Below are positions 16,401 to 24,533 of a stretch of DNA of 64,000 nucleotides, piece by piece. The notes below the pieces were generated by a model. That model was not told the origin of the DNA. It did no database searches and saw only the letters and a list, made by a program, of their open reading frames with translations. This DNA is from Pseudomonas sp. CFII64 (GTDB taxonomy: Bacteria; Pseudomonadota; Gammaproteobacteria; Pseudomonadales; Pseudomonadaceae). The position numbers were made by a program, and so were the translations under genes. How positions within the stretch are numbered: the stretch's first letter is position 1; each line of letters begins with the position of its first letter. The stretch is from the NCBI RefSeq assembly GCF_000416235.1, contig NZ_ATLO01000035.1, forward strand, positions 124,001-188,000, read 5' to 3'.

Positions 16401-16979
16401 ATGTTGAAGAAGACTCTCGCCGCTCTGGCTCTGGGTACCGCACTCTTGTCCGCCGGGCAGGCGATGGCCGCTGATTACACTATCGACAAAGAGCAGCAAC
16501 ACGCTTTCGTCGATTTCAAGATCAGCCACTTGGGCTATAGCTTCATCCACGGTACGTTCAAGGACTGGAGCGGTACATTCAGCTTCGACGCCGCCAAGCC
16601 TGAAGCCAGCAAAATCAATGTTGATCTGAAGACCGCCAGCTTGTTCACCAACCACGCTGAGCGCGACAAGCACATCAGCAGCAAGGACTTCCTCGACGTT
16701 GCCAAATACCCGGACGCGAAGTTCGTTTCCACCGCGGTTAAATCCACCGGCGAGAAAACAGCTGACGTGACTGGCGACCTGACACTGCACGGCGTTACCA
16801 AGCCGATCGTGATCAAGGCGACGTTCAACGGCGAAGGCAAAGACCCATGGGGCGGCTACCGTGCCGGCTTCAACGGCACTTCCACGCTTAACCTGAACGA
16901 TTTCGGCATCAAAGGCCCAGGTCCAACTTCGCAGACCCTGGATCTGGACATCAGCTTCGAAGGCGTCCAGGCCAAGTAA
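16401..16979 (+). CDS. YceI family periplasmic protein
   Basis: A 192-residue exported protein of the YceI family, which has a lipocalin-like barrel that binds polyisoprenoid lipids. The signal peptide is clear (MLKKTLAALALGTALLSAGQAMA, cleavage before ADYTID). The mature part shows family stretches: DFKISHLGYSFIHGTFKDW, ADVTGDLTLHGVTKPI and FNGTSTLNLNDFGIKGPG. It is probably cotranscribed with the preceding b561 gene and ends at a strong terminator. In P. aeruginosa the homologue at this position (PA0423, PasP) is reported as a secreted protein; whether this one is secreted is not visible from sequence. Confidence 0.93.
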   Translation: MLKKTLAALALGTALLSAGQAMAADYTIDKEQQHAFVDFKISHLGYSFIHGTFKDWSGTFSFDAAKPEASKINVDLKTASLFTNHAERDKHISSKDFLDVAKYPDAKFVSTAVKSTGEKTADVTGDLTLHGVTKPIVIKATFNGEGKDPWGGYRAGFNGTSTLNLNDFGIKGPGPTSQTLDLDISFEGVQAK

Positions 16980-16993
16980 TTACTGGCTGCTAG

Positions 16994-17027
16994 AAAAAAC
17001 GCCGACCCTTGGGTCGGCGTTTTTTTT
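16994..17027 (+). terminator. Rho-independent terminator after the YceI gene
   Basis: A perfect GC-rich stem, ACGCCGACCC paired with GGGTCGGCGT around a two-base loop, with an A-run before it and a run of T after it. The flanking A and T runs make it potentially bidirectional, so it could also end minus-strand transcripts. Confidence 0.93.
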
Positions 17028-17080
17028 GATGCGCGTTGGGCAGTATCAACGAGGTACTCATCCAGGATTCGCCAAGCCGC

Positions 17081-17158
17081 TGTAGGAGCCAACTTGTTGG
17101 CGAAGCATTGCACCTGCGTACTCGGAAATATCGCTTCGCGAACAAGTTCGCTCCTACA
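17081..17158. repeat. REPIN of the 'GTAGGAGCCAACTTG' class
   Basis: Inverted copies at 17081-17106 and 17133-17158 with heads TGTAGGAG and CTCCTACA. It lies between the YceI terminator and the end of the aryl polyene cluster. The internal palindrome differs from the CCGGCTTCAGCCGG class seen elsewhere in the window. Confidence 0.8.
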
Positions 17159-17178
17159 ACCTTGAATCGACACGATCC

Positions 17179-17272
17179 TGTAGGACCGGATTTATCCGGG
17201 AGGACGTCGGTTTTGCCGAGGAGGATCTTCAGGATTTCCTCGGCTTCTTCGGGGATAAATCCCCTTCCACAA
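17179..17272. repeat. REPIN of the 'GGATTTATCCGGG' class
   Basis: GTAGGACCGGATTTATCCGG at 17180 and an inverted counterpart GGGGATAAATCCCCTTCCAC ending at 17270. It is adjacent to the previous REPIN, so the 314-base gap before the last aryl polyene gene is filled by a terminator and two REPINs. Confidence 0.75.
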
Positions 17273-17293
17273 TCCTGCTGCTCGCTCGCTAGA

Positions 17294-18520
17294 TCACCGC
17301 CACCGCTTGAAGATCAACGAGGTGTTCACCCCGCCAAACGCGAAGTTGTTGTTCATCACGTATTCATGGCTCATGACCCGGGGTTCGCCGCGCAGGTAGT
17401 CGAGTTCGCCGCATTGGGGGTCGATCTGGTCGAGGTTCATGGTGTGGATGTAGCGATCACGGTTGAGCATTTCGATGCAGAACCAGGATTCCAGCGCGCC
17501 GCAGGCGCCGAGGGTGTGACCGAGGAAGCTTTTCTGCGAGCTGATCGGCATGCGTGGGCCGAACAGGCTGCTGGTGGCCAGGGTTTCGGCGATGTCGCCT
17601 TGTTCGGTCGCGGTGCCGTGGCCGTTGACGTAGCCGATGGCTTCGGGCGGCAGGTTGGCGTCTTCCAGGGCCAGCTCCATGGCGCGGCGCATGGTGAGTT
17701 GCTCTGGCCGGGTGCTGTGGGCGCCGTCGGCGTTGCTGCCGAAGCCGACCAGTTCGGCGTGGATATGCGCCCCGCGCGCCAACGCATGTTCCAGTTCCTC
17801 GAGGACCAGCATGCCGGCGCCTTCGCCGATCACCAGGCCGTCACGGCTGGCGTCGTAAGGGCGCGGGCTGGTCTGCGGCGCGTCGTTTTTCAGGCTGGTG
17901 GCGTACAGCGCGTCGAAGACCATGGCCTCGGTCGGACACAGCTCTTCAGCACCGCCCGCCAGCATCAACGGCAAACGGCCGAACTTGATCGATTCATAGG
18001 CGTAACCGATGCCCTGGCTGCCGCTGGTGCAGGCGCTCGACGTCGGGATCAAACGCCCGGTCAGGCCGAAGAAGATGCTGATATTCGCCGCCGTGGTGTG
18101 CGGCATCATGCGCACGTAGGAATTGGCGTTCAAACCTTCGGCGACCGAGTTGAGCAGCATATTGCCGAACGCCTTGATCTCGTCGGTGCTGCCGGTGGAC
18201 GAACCGCACGCGGTGCCCATGCGCCCGTCACGAATGATCGGGTCGTTCAACAGCCCGGCGCCGATCAATGCCTGTTCCGACGCGCCCACGGCAAGCCGTG
18301 AAACCCGGCCCATGCTGCGCAGTTGCTTGCGGGTCCAGTGCGTCGGCACCACGAAGTCATCGATGGGCCCGGCAAGGCGAGTGTTGAGTTCGGTGAAACG
18401 GTCCCACTCGTTCATGCGCCGAATGCCGCTGCGATTGGCGTTGAAGTGGGCTTCGATGCTGGCCCAGTCGCTGCCCAGGGAAGTGATGCCGGCCATGCCG
18501 GTGACGACGACGCGTTTCAT
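17294..18520 (-). CDS. aryl polyene beta-ketoacyl-ACP synthase (FabF-like, last gene of cluster)
   Basis: A 408-residue type II ketosynthase. The catalytic triad is intact: Cys164 in SSACTSGSQG, His in VNGHGTATEQGD and His in FLGHTLGACG. It should condense malonyl-ACP units onto the growing aryl polyene chain. ATG at 18520 was chosen because it overlaps the stop of the ketoreductase gene (TGATG); a GTG two codons upstream is the alternative. It is the most distal gene of the APE operon. By homology with described APE clusters it is one of the several ketosynthases (ApeO/ApeR type); I cannot tell which by eye. Confidence 0.9.
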   Translation of the reverse strand: MKRVVVTGMAGITSLGSDWASIEAHFNANRSGIRRMNEWDRFTELNTRLAGPIDDFVVPTHWTRKQLRSMGRVSRLAVGASEQALIGAGLLNDPIIRDGRMGTACGSSTGSTDEIKAFGNMLLNSVAEGLNANSYVRMMPHTTAANISIFFGLTGRLIPTSSACTSGSQGIGYAYESIKFGRLPLMLAGGAEELCPTEAMVFDALYATSLKNDAPQTSPRPYDASRDGLVIGEGAGMLVLEELEHALARGAHIHAELVGFGSNADGAHSTRPEQLTMRRAMELALEDANLPPEAIGYVNGHGTATEQGDIAETLATSSLFGPRMPISSQKSFLGHTLGACGALESWFCIEMLNRDRYIHTMNLDQIDPQCGELDYLRGEPRVMSHEYVMNNNFAFGGVNTSLIFKRWR

Positions 18521-19248
18521 CAGCACAGGCCTCCATTGACGGCCAATACCTGGCGAGTGATGTACGACGCTTCGGCCGACATCAGGAAATTCACGGCACC
18601 GGCGACTTCTTCCGGGGTGCCCATACGCTGGGCCGGGATCATCTTCATCAGTTCATCCACTGGCACGTTTTCGTCGAGCATGGCGGTGTCGATCAAACCC
18701 GGCGCGACGCAATTGACGGTGATCTTGCGCTTGCCCAGTTCGATGGCCAGCGCTTTGGCGGCCCCGATGATGCCGGCCTTGGACGCGCTGTAATTGACCT
18801 GGCCGCGATTGCCGATCAACCCCGACACCGAGGTAATGCACACAATACGCCCAGCTGCGCGACGGCGGATCATCGGCATCATCACCGGATGCAGAACGTT
18901 ATAGAAACCATCCAGATTGGTGCGCAGCACTTGGTCCCAATCGTCATCGGTCAGCGCCGGGAATGCGCCGTCGCGGGTCAGGCCTGCATTGAGCACCACG
19001 CCGTAGTACGCGCCGTGGGTTTCCACGTCGGCTTCAAGAAGGGCTTTGCAGCTGGCGCGGTCGGACACATCGAATTGCAGGATGCGCGCCTGACGCCCCA
19101 GCGCAAGGATTTCGGCCTGCACCGCTTCGGCTTCGCTGCGCCCGTTGCGGCAATGCAGGATCAGGTCGAAACCCGCTTGGGCCAGACGCAAGGCGATGGC
19201 GCGGCCGATGCCACGGCTGGAGCCGGTGACCAGTATCGAGTCAGTCAT
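18520..19248 (-). CDS. aryl polyene 3-oxoacyl-ACP reductase (FabG-like)
   Basis: A 242-residue short-chain dehydrogenase that reduces the 3-keto group during polyene elongation. The NADPH-binding motif TGSSRGIGRAIALRL is at residues 8-22, the catalytic Tyr-Lys pair is in VNYSASKAGIIGA, and the active-site Ser is in CITSVSGLIGNRG. The end VLAVNGGLC is the family's usual C-terminus. The gene overlaps the dehydratase gene upstream (ATGA at 19245-19248) and the ketosynthase downstream, so it is translationally coupled on both sides. It corresponds to ApeQ in the Xenorhabdus nomenclature. Confidence 0.9.
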   Translation of the reverse strand: MTDSILVTGSSRGIGRAIALRLAQAGFDLILHCRNGRSEAEAVQAEILALGRQARILQFDVSDRASCKALLEADVETHGAYYGVVLNAGLTRDGAFPALTDDDWDQVLRTNLDGFYNVLHPVMMPMIRRRAAGRIVCITSVSGLIGNRGQVNYSASKAGIIGAAKALAIELGKRKITVNCVAPGLIDTAMLDENVPVDELMKMIPAQRMGTPEEVAGAVNFLMSAEASYITRQVLAVNGGLC

Positions 19249-19700
19249 GTTGCGGCTCCTTCAGCCAGGTACTTCGTAGGTTGCGGCGGGCAATACACGT
19301 TCAGGCGGGCGAACGCTTCGATGTCCGGGCCGGTCATGCGGCATTCGAAAATACCCATGCCGCTCTCGTCCTGCAGGGAGCGCAGGGCGTGGATGATCAG
19401 TTCGCTGCCAGCGGGAAAGCAATCAACGTTGCACTCGAATTTGCGGCTGCCAAGCAGGAAGCCGAGTTCGACGTTTTCGCCTCGGGTTCGCGCGCGATAG
19501 CCCGCGTAAGCCGCGACACTTTGCGCCATCAGTTCGATGCCGACCCATGCCGGAATGCTGCCGTCTTCGCGGTTGAACAGGCCACCGGGGCGCACGGTGA
19601 GGCGCGTCTGAATCTGTTCCTCATCAAAACTGAGGATTTCGTCGATAAGAATCATGTCGCCAGCATGGGGGATCAGCTCGGCGAGGGGCCATTGCTTCAA
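19245..19700 (-). CDS. aryl polyene hotdog dehydratase (ApeP-like)
   Basis: A 151-residue single hotdog-fold protein of the FabA/FabZ-like 3-hydroxyacyl-ACP dehydratase group. The N-terminus LAELIPHAGDMILIDEIL holds the conserved His of the hotdog, and IPAWVGIELMAQSVAAYAGY forms the central helix. In described APE systems this protein (ApeP) forms a heterodimer with a second dehydratase (ApeI). In this window the second hotdog domain is at the end of the ligase gene at 31289-32983. The start overlaps the stop of the preceding ketosynthase gene. Confidence 0.88.
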   Translation of the reverse strand: MKQWPLAELIPHAGDMILIDEILSFDEEQIQTRLTVRPGGLFNREDGSIPAWVGIELMAQSVAAYAGYRARTRGENVELGFLLGSRKFECNVDCFPAGSELIIHALRSLQDESGMGIFECRMTGPDIEAFARLNVYCPPQPTKYLAEGAAT

Positions 19701-20893
19701 GGGGCATCTCCGATAATCAGGCTGATATTGTTGCCGCCGAAGGCGAACGAATTGCTCATCAGGCAGCGCCGGTTACTGAGCGCCAGGCGTGCGCCGGGTG
19801 CGGTCCAGCGCAGCGCCGGCAATTGCGAATCGGCTTCGCCATCCCATAATTGTGGCGGCACGGCATGCTCGCTGTTCTCGGGCGCCAGGCTCAACCAGCA
19901 GAACGCCGCTTCCAGTGCGCCCGCTGCGCCCAGCGTATGGCCGGTGAGCGGTTTGGTCGAGGAGCACGGCACGCCTTCGGGAAAAATCGCGTTAACCGCG
20001 AGGCTTTCCATGGCGTCATTGAGCGGCGTCGCGGTGCCGTGCAGATTCAGGTAGTCGATGTCCTGCGCCTTGAGCCCGGCGTTATCCAGCGCTTGCTGCA
20101 TGGCCTGGCGAGCGCCGCGCCCGGTGGGTTCCGGTGCGGAAATATGATGCGCATCGCAACTGGCCCCGGCGCCGAGCAGGGCGATGGCATGTTCGCCGTT
20201 GCTTTCGCGGGTCATCAGAAACAACACAGCGGCTTCGCCAATGTTGATCCCGTCGCGATTGCGCGAGAACGGGTTGCAGCGCTGGGTCGACATCGCTTCC
20301 AGGGCCGAAAACCCGTTCAGGGTCAGCTTGCACAGGCTGTCCACGCCGCCACACAGAACCGCATCGCACAGGCCTTGATCCAACGCGCGGCGGGCACTGA
20401 GCAGGGCGCGGGCGCTGGACGTGCAGGCGGTGGAAATCACGTAGGCCGGACCGCTCAATTGCAGCCATTCGGCAAGAAAGTTGGCCGGGGCGCTGAGCTC
20501 CTGTTGTTGATAGTCGTAGCTGGCGGGGAATTGCCGGTCGCGCAGCCAGGCGGCAATGCTGGCGCTGGCTTCGTCGATACCCGAGGTGCTGGTGCCGAGA
20601 ATCACGCCGATACGTTCGGGGCCGTGACTCTCGATAGCCTGGCGAATCTCGCCTTCGATTTGCAGCGCGGCCGCCAGTAACAATTGGTTATTTCGACTGC
20701 TGTGCGAGGCCAGATGCGCGGGAATCGTCGGCAACCCGGATTTGACCGCGCCCACCGGTAGCACGCGCTCGGGCACCCAGCCGCTTTCGCTGCGCATGCC
20801 GCTGGCGTCCCCGGCAAACAGCCGACGGGCGACTTCTTCGCGGTCGTTGCCCAGGGCGCAAATCAGGCCCAGTGCGTTGAGGTAGGCAGTCAT
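19697..20893 (-). CDS. aryl polyene beta-ketoacyl-ACP synthase
   Basis: A 398-residue ketosynthase with an intact triad: Cys157 in ISTACTSSARALL, His in LNLHGTATPLND, and His in LTGHTLGAAGALE. The end MSNSFAFGGNNISLIIG is the conserved ketosynthase C-terminus. It is one of two full-length ketosynthases in the cluster. It may be an initiating or side condensing enzyme, or the partner of the small synthase-like protein at 34833. It overlaps the lipoprotein gene upstream and the dehydratase downstream by a few bases. Confidence 0.9.
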   Translation of the reverse strand: MTAYLNALGLICALGNDREEVARRLFAGDASGMRSESGWVPERVLPVGAVKSGLPTIPAHLASHSSRNNQLLLAAALQIEGEIRQAIESHGPERIGVILGTSTSGIDEASASIAAWLRDRQFPASYDYQQQELSAPANFLAEWLQLSGPAYVISTACTSSARALLSARRALDQGLCDAVLCGGVDSLCKLTLNGFSALEAMSTQRCNPFSRNRDGINIGEAAVLFLMTRESNGEHAIALLGAGASCDAHHISAPEPTGRGARQAMQQALDNAGLKAQDIDYLNLHGTATPLNDAMESLAVNAIFPEGVPCSSTKPLTGHTLGAAGALEAAFCWLSLAPENSEHAVPPQLWDGEADSQLPALRWTAPGARLALSNRRCLMSNSFAFGGNNISLIIGDAP

Positions 20894-21399
20894 GGAGCGG
20901 TCTCGGTGTTCAACGGGCTAATGCGGAAGACCAGCGTGCTTTGGTCATTAGTCTCGGAGCCAGACCTCAGCCCAAGGGTAAAGACGTCAGCCGTGCGGTA
21001 TTCGACACCCCAGCGGTCATCGAGGCTGCGCCGCAAACCCTGACGTCGCGCCGTCGGGTACGCGTCGCGCAATTCGGTGTCGGGGGTCAGGGCAAACAGC
21101 AAGGCGGCGAACAGCTCCCGGGCTTCAGCGTTGGGTGGCAACAAGCCATCGGCCTGCCATTGGCCGTCGATCAACAATTGCCGCGCCAGCGGAATGCCCA
21201 GCGGGTCCATCAACGACCAGCGCAGCCCGGCCGATTCCTGCTGAATCACCAGCAACCAGTCCTGACGCTGCTCGCCCTGCTGACGCTGCACGTGCAATTG
21301 TATCGGCAACTGCAGATGCGGCATGGCCTTCGGCAGCGGCGTCTGGCTGGCGCAAGCACTCAGCAGCAGGACGCAGGCAAACAACAGCGCGCGGATCAT
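20890..21399 (-). CDS. DUF3261-type lipoprotein of the aryl polyene cluster
   Basis: A 169-residue predicted lipoprotein: MIRALLFACVLLLSACAS gives a lipobox with the lipidated Cys at residue 16. The body (DWLLVIQQESAGLRWSLMD, PLGIPLARQLLIDGQW) matches the small lipoproteins annotated DUF3261 that occur in APE and related pigment clusters. They are thought to help deliver the pigment lipid to the outer membrane with the LolA-like and MMPL proteins. ATG at 21399 overlaps the end of the methyltransferase gene. The true start was preferred over an upstream in-frame extension that lacks a signal peptide. Confidence 0.83.
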   Translation of the reverse strand: MIRALLFACVLLLSACASQTPLPKAMPHLQLPIQLHVQRQQGEQRQDWLLVIQQESAGLRWSLMDPLGIPLARQLLIDGQWQADGLLPPNAEARELFAALLFALTPDTELRDAYPTARRQGLRRSLDDRWGVEYRTADVFTLGLRSGSETNDQSTLVFRISPLNTETAP

Positions 21400-22130
21400 T
21401 GGGGTGCACCGTTCAAAGGTTTGCGGGCCACCACATTGACCAGGGTTTCTTCGCGCTGGCCAACCGGAGCGGGCTGGCGCAGCTTCAGGCGTTCGAGCAG
21501 GCCGAAATCCTTGGCGCGGCTCCACCACAAATAAGGGTACGACACATTCTGCGCGCCGAACTCGAAGCCCTGATCGCGCAGCATCTGCAAATATTGCCCG
21601 GCACTTTTCTGCACGTGCATCGGGTGGCGGAACAGCCAGCGAATCACCCAGGTATCGATATAGGCTTCGGTGGACTCGGCAAACAGCAGATACCCACCCG
21701 GTTTCAATACGCGATAGAACTCGGCGAGGGCTTGTTCCTGCTCCACCAGATGGTGAAAAGTCTGGTGACAGAACAACAGGTCAACGCTGGCGTCCGGCAC
21801 TTGCAACGCGGCGCAGTCGCTGCCGATCAACTCGATATTGATGCCCAGTTGCCGGGCTTCGGCGCGGCTGGTGGTCAGGCTTTGCGGATCGGCGTCCACG
21901 GCCAACAGGCGCGACGGCGCGAAAGTCCGGCACAGATGTTCGAACGACTTGCCCTGGCCGCAACCGGCATCCAGCAACACCGGCTGACTCGGCGGCGCGC
22001 TGTCGAACAGGCCGCGCAGATCGTCGATGGCCACCCGCAATACGCGGTGTTGCCAGGTGTAGCTGCGCAGAAACCACAGGCCGAAGCGGGTTTCCTCCAC
22101 GTAGCTATCACTCAGGAACGGCCCGCTCAT
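21396..22130 (-). CDS. class I SAM-dependent methyltransferase of the aryl polyene cluster
   Basis: A 244-residue Rossmann-fold methyltransferase. Motif I is LLDAGCGQGKSFEHL, followed by the acidic loop LLAVDADPQSL; a later LLFCHQTFHHLVEQEQALAEF and LKPGGYLLFAEST are motifs III-IV. In APE biosynthesis a methyltransferase can modify the aryl head group; which position is methylated cannot be read from sequence. It overlaps neighbouring genes on both sides by 4 bases, so it belongs to the same transcription unit. Confidence 0.87.
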   Translation of the reverse strand: MSGPFLSDSYVEETRFGLWFLRSYTWQHRVLRVAIDDLRGLFDSAPPSQPVLLDAGCGQGKSFEHLCRTFAPSRLLAVDADPQSLTTSRAEARQLGINIELIGSDCAALQVPDASVDLLFCHQTFHHLVEQEQALAEFYRVLKPGGYLLFAESTEAYIDTWVIRWLFRHPMHVQKSAGQYLQMLRDQGFEFGAQNVSYPYLWWSRAKDFGLLERLKLRQPAPVGQREETLVNVVARKPLNGAPQ

Positions 22131-23359
22131 GGCTCCATGCCGCCGCAGACTTCAGCCAGCATGCGCAGACGCCGCTTGGGTTCGGTGACGAACGGGTTGC
22201 GCTCGTCCCAGGCATAACCGGCGAGGATCGAGCAGATCATGCGGCGGATTTCCGGGGTGCCGCCTGCGTAAAAAATCACGTCCTGAAATATGCCGGTGTA
22301 CCAGCCTTCGACATACGCCCGGAACGCGTCGACGCCGCGTTTGAGCGGCACGGCGAATTCGGCTTCCCAGTCCACCGTTTCGCCTTGCAACTGGCGATGC
22401 AGCGAGGCGGCCGCCATGCTTGCCGAGCGCATGGCGATGGTCACGCCGGACGAAAACACCGGGTCGAGGAATTCCGCGGCATTGCCCAGCAGCGCGAAAC
22501 CGGGCCCGTGCAGGGTTTTGACGTTGGCCGAATAACCGCCGATGGTCCGCGCCGGGGTATCCCACACGGCATCCTTGAACAGGCCTTTGAGGTTCGGGGT
22601 TTCGTCAATGAACGCCCGCAGGCAGGCGTCGAGATCCTTGGGTTTGTCGGCGAAACGCTCGGCCGCCGCGACCACGCCCACCGAGCAGCGGCCGTTGCTG
22701 AACGGGATCGACCAGAACCACACGTCGCGGTGCTCGGGGTGAATGCTGACGAGGATTTTTTCCCGGTCAAAGCGCGTGCTGTCGATGTGATCTTCCACAT
22801 GGGTGAACACCGCCTGGCGCACCGGGAAGTTCGACGGCGCTTCAAGGTCAAGCAAGCGCGGCAAGACGCGGCCATACCCGCTGGCATCGAGGACGAATTT
22901 TGCTTGCACGCTGTATTCGCTGCCGTCTTCGCGACGGGCGCGCAGGATCGGTTCGGCGTTGCTGAAATCAGCAGCGATGATTTCCTGCTGATAGCGGATC
23001 TCGACGCCTTGCAGTTCGGCCTGATCAGCCAGCAGCTTGTCGAAATCGCCGCGCAGCACCTGGAAGGTCGATGGCTTGCCGTTGCCGAAGGTTTCGCTGA
23101 AATCAAAGGCGCTGTAACGCTCGCCCCAGGCAAACGCCGCGCCGTTCTTCTTCTGGAAGCCCGCCGCCTGCACCGCCTCGAGCATGCCCGCTTCCTCGAC
23201 GAAATCCAGGCAATGGGCAAGCAGGCTTTCGCCAATGGAAAAACGCGGAAACTGCTGGCGTTCGATAATCAGCACATCGTGTCCATTGCGCTTGAGCAAT
23301 GCCGCAGCGATAGCTCCGGAAGGGCCCGCGCCGATGACGACGACCGTGCGACGTTCCAT
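22127..23359 (-). CDS. FAD-dependent oxidoreductase of the aryl polyene cluster
   Basis: A 410-residue flavoprotein monooxygenase or halogenase-like protein. The FAD-binding motif VVVIGAGPSGAIAAALLKR is at the N-terminus, followed by IIERQQFPRFSIGESLL, the stretch shared by geranylgeranyl reductases, PHBH-type hydroxylases and tryptophan halogenases. The second FAD contact is LLGNAAEFLDPVFSSGV. The WxWxIP motif of true halogenases is replaced by VWFWSIPFSNG, which is close; halogenation is possible but unproven. ATG at 23359 lies two bases after the upstream TGA; a GTG at 23374 is an alternative. Hydroxylation of the aryl head is the likeliest role in an APE cluster. Confidence 0.83.
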   Translation of the reverse strand: MERRTVVVIGAGPSGAIAAALLKRNGHDVLIIERQQFPRFSIGESLLAHCLDFVEEAGMLEAVQAAGFQKKNGAAFAWGERYSAFDFSETFGNGKPSTFQVLRGDFDKLLADQAELQGVEIRYQQEIIAADFSNAEPILRARREDGSEYSVQAKFVLDASGYGRVLPRLLDLEAPSNFPVRQAVFTHVEDHIDSTRFDREKILVSIHPEHRDVWFWSIPFSNGRCSVGVVAAAERFADKPKDLDACLRAFIDETPNLKGLFKDAVWDTPARTIGGYSANVKTLHGPGFALLGNAAEFLDPVFSSGVTIAMRSASMAAASLHRQLQGETVDWEAEFAVPLKRGVDAFRAYVEGWYTGIFQDVIFYAGGTPEIRRMICSILAGYAWDERNPFVTEPKRRLRMLAEVCGGMEP

Positions 23360-23360
23360 A

Positions 23361-24533
23361 TCAGTTATTGGCACAAGATTTCCTTACTTGTTCAGCAGTA
23401 TTCAAGGGGGTTCGCAACGGCACACGACCCATGCCAGCCAGAGCGGGCAGCAAGGTTGCGATCAGGCCCATCACCATCAGCGCGAAGTACAGCGCCGGAC
23501 TGATGAGCTGTTGTTGCAGCAGCAGATTGAGGAAAACGATTTCACTCAAACCGCGAATATTCAGCAGCAGGCTTTCCCGCCAACGGCTGGCACCGGCAAA
23601 CGAGACCGGCGCCCAACGCAGCCCCAGCCAGTTGCCCAGCAGTTTGCTGGCGATGGGCAGCAGGATCAGCGCGCCCAGTTGCAGCCAGCTCAGGCTGGAC
23701 ATGGCGCTGTGGACATTGATCTGCACGATGCCGAACGTCAGGATCAACGGAATGGCCAGATTGTTTTGCAGACGCTTGAACAGTTGCGGATCAAGCGGCG
23801 GCACCCAGGCCTGTTTGAGCCGCGCCATGCACAGCAAGTAGCCGATGCCGAAAATCAGCGCGTTGAGCTTGTAGTGTTCAGCCACCACCAGCAGGGCAAA
23901 GAACGTCACGCTGTAAATCAGCGGCTGGCGCAGTTGCAGCAGGCGCAACAGCAGCGGCACGCAGGCGCCGAGCAACGGCAGCAGCAGGCTGGTCAAATTC
24001 AGGCTGCCCTGGGCGAGGGCGAACAGGCTCCAGCAGGTCAGATCGATCAAAATCGCGGTTTGCACCAGACGCCGGGTCGCGGCGGGCGGGTAGTCGATGT
24101 GCCGCAGATACAGGTACAGCACCGGAATCGCCGTAATGGCGAACACCAGGCCGATGGCCAGCGAACTGAGCCAGGCTTGTTCCGGCAGCAACCAGACCGC
24201 GCAGGCCAGCCCGGCAATAAACGGCACACCGAAACTCGGCAGGGCGATTTTCAGGCTCTGGCGATCCATCTTTAATTCGATCACGTCGCTGAGGATATGC
24301 CCCAGCACCATGGCGAAACTCAGGCCGTACAGGGTTTTCAGCCAGACCGGCGCCACCAGTTGCGCGCCGCTCAACTGCCAGGCCGGCTCGATCCAGAACA
24401 GCATCAACAGCGGCAGACCGAAAGTGGCCAGCAGCAACTGGCTGACGATGGGAATCAGGCCAAACTGTCGACCCAGGCGCGTCGCCAGCGCGAACAGGAT
24501 CAAGGCCATCAGCCAGAACAACAGGATCATCAT
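23361..24533 (-). CDS. polytopic membrane protein resembling a cation:proton antiporter
   Basis: A 390-residue membrane protein with about eleven hydrophobic segments (starting MMILLFWLMALILFALATRL). Composition and the stretch LPSFGVPFIAGLACAVWLLP recall CPA2-type sodium/proton exchangers, but the acidic ion-binding pair is not obvious to me. The ATG at 24533 overlaps the MMPL gene's stop (ATGATGA), so it is cotranslated with the exporter. Such a gene is not among the best-described core APE genes; it may support export energetics or be a flippase-like protein. Confidence 0.7.
   Translation of the reverse strand: MMILLFWLMALILFALATRLGRQFGLIPIVSQLLLATFGLPLLMLFWIEPAWQLSGAQLVAPVWLKTLYGLSFAMVLGHILSDVIELKMDRQSLKIALPSFGVPFIAGLACAVWLLPEQAWLSSLAIGLVFAITAIPVLYLYLRHIDYPPAATRRLVQTAILIDLTCWSLFALAQGSLNLTSLLLPLLGACVPLLLRLLQLRQPLIYSVTFFALLVVAEHYKLNALIFGIGYLLCMARLKQAWVPPLDPQLFKRLQNNLAIPLILTFGIVQINVHSAMSSLSWLQLGALILLPIASKLLGNWLGLRWAPVSFAGASRWRESLLLNIRGLSEIVFLNLLLQQQLISPALYFALMVMGLIATLLPALAGMGRVPLRTPLNTAEQVRKSCANN

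Noticed and set aside
22127..23359. Cluster flavoprotein as a true halogenase
   Set aside because: The motif near the WxWxIP position is only similar (VWFWSIP), and the active-site Lys was not identified; a general oxidoreductase call is safer.
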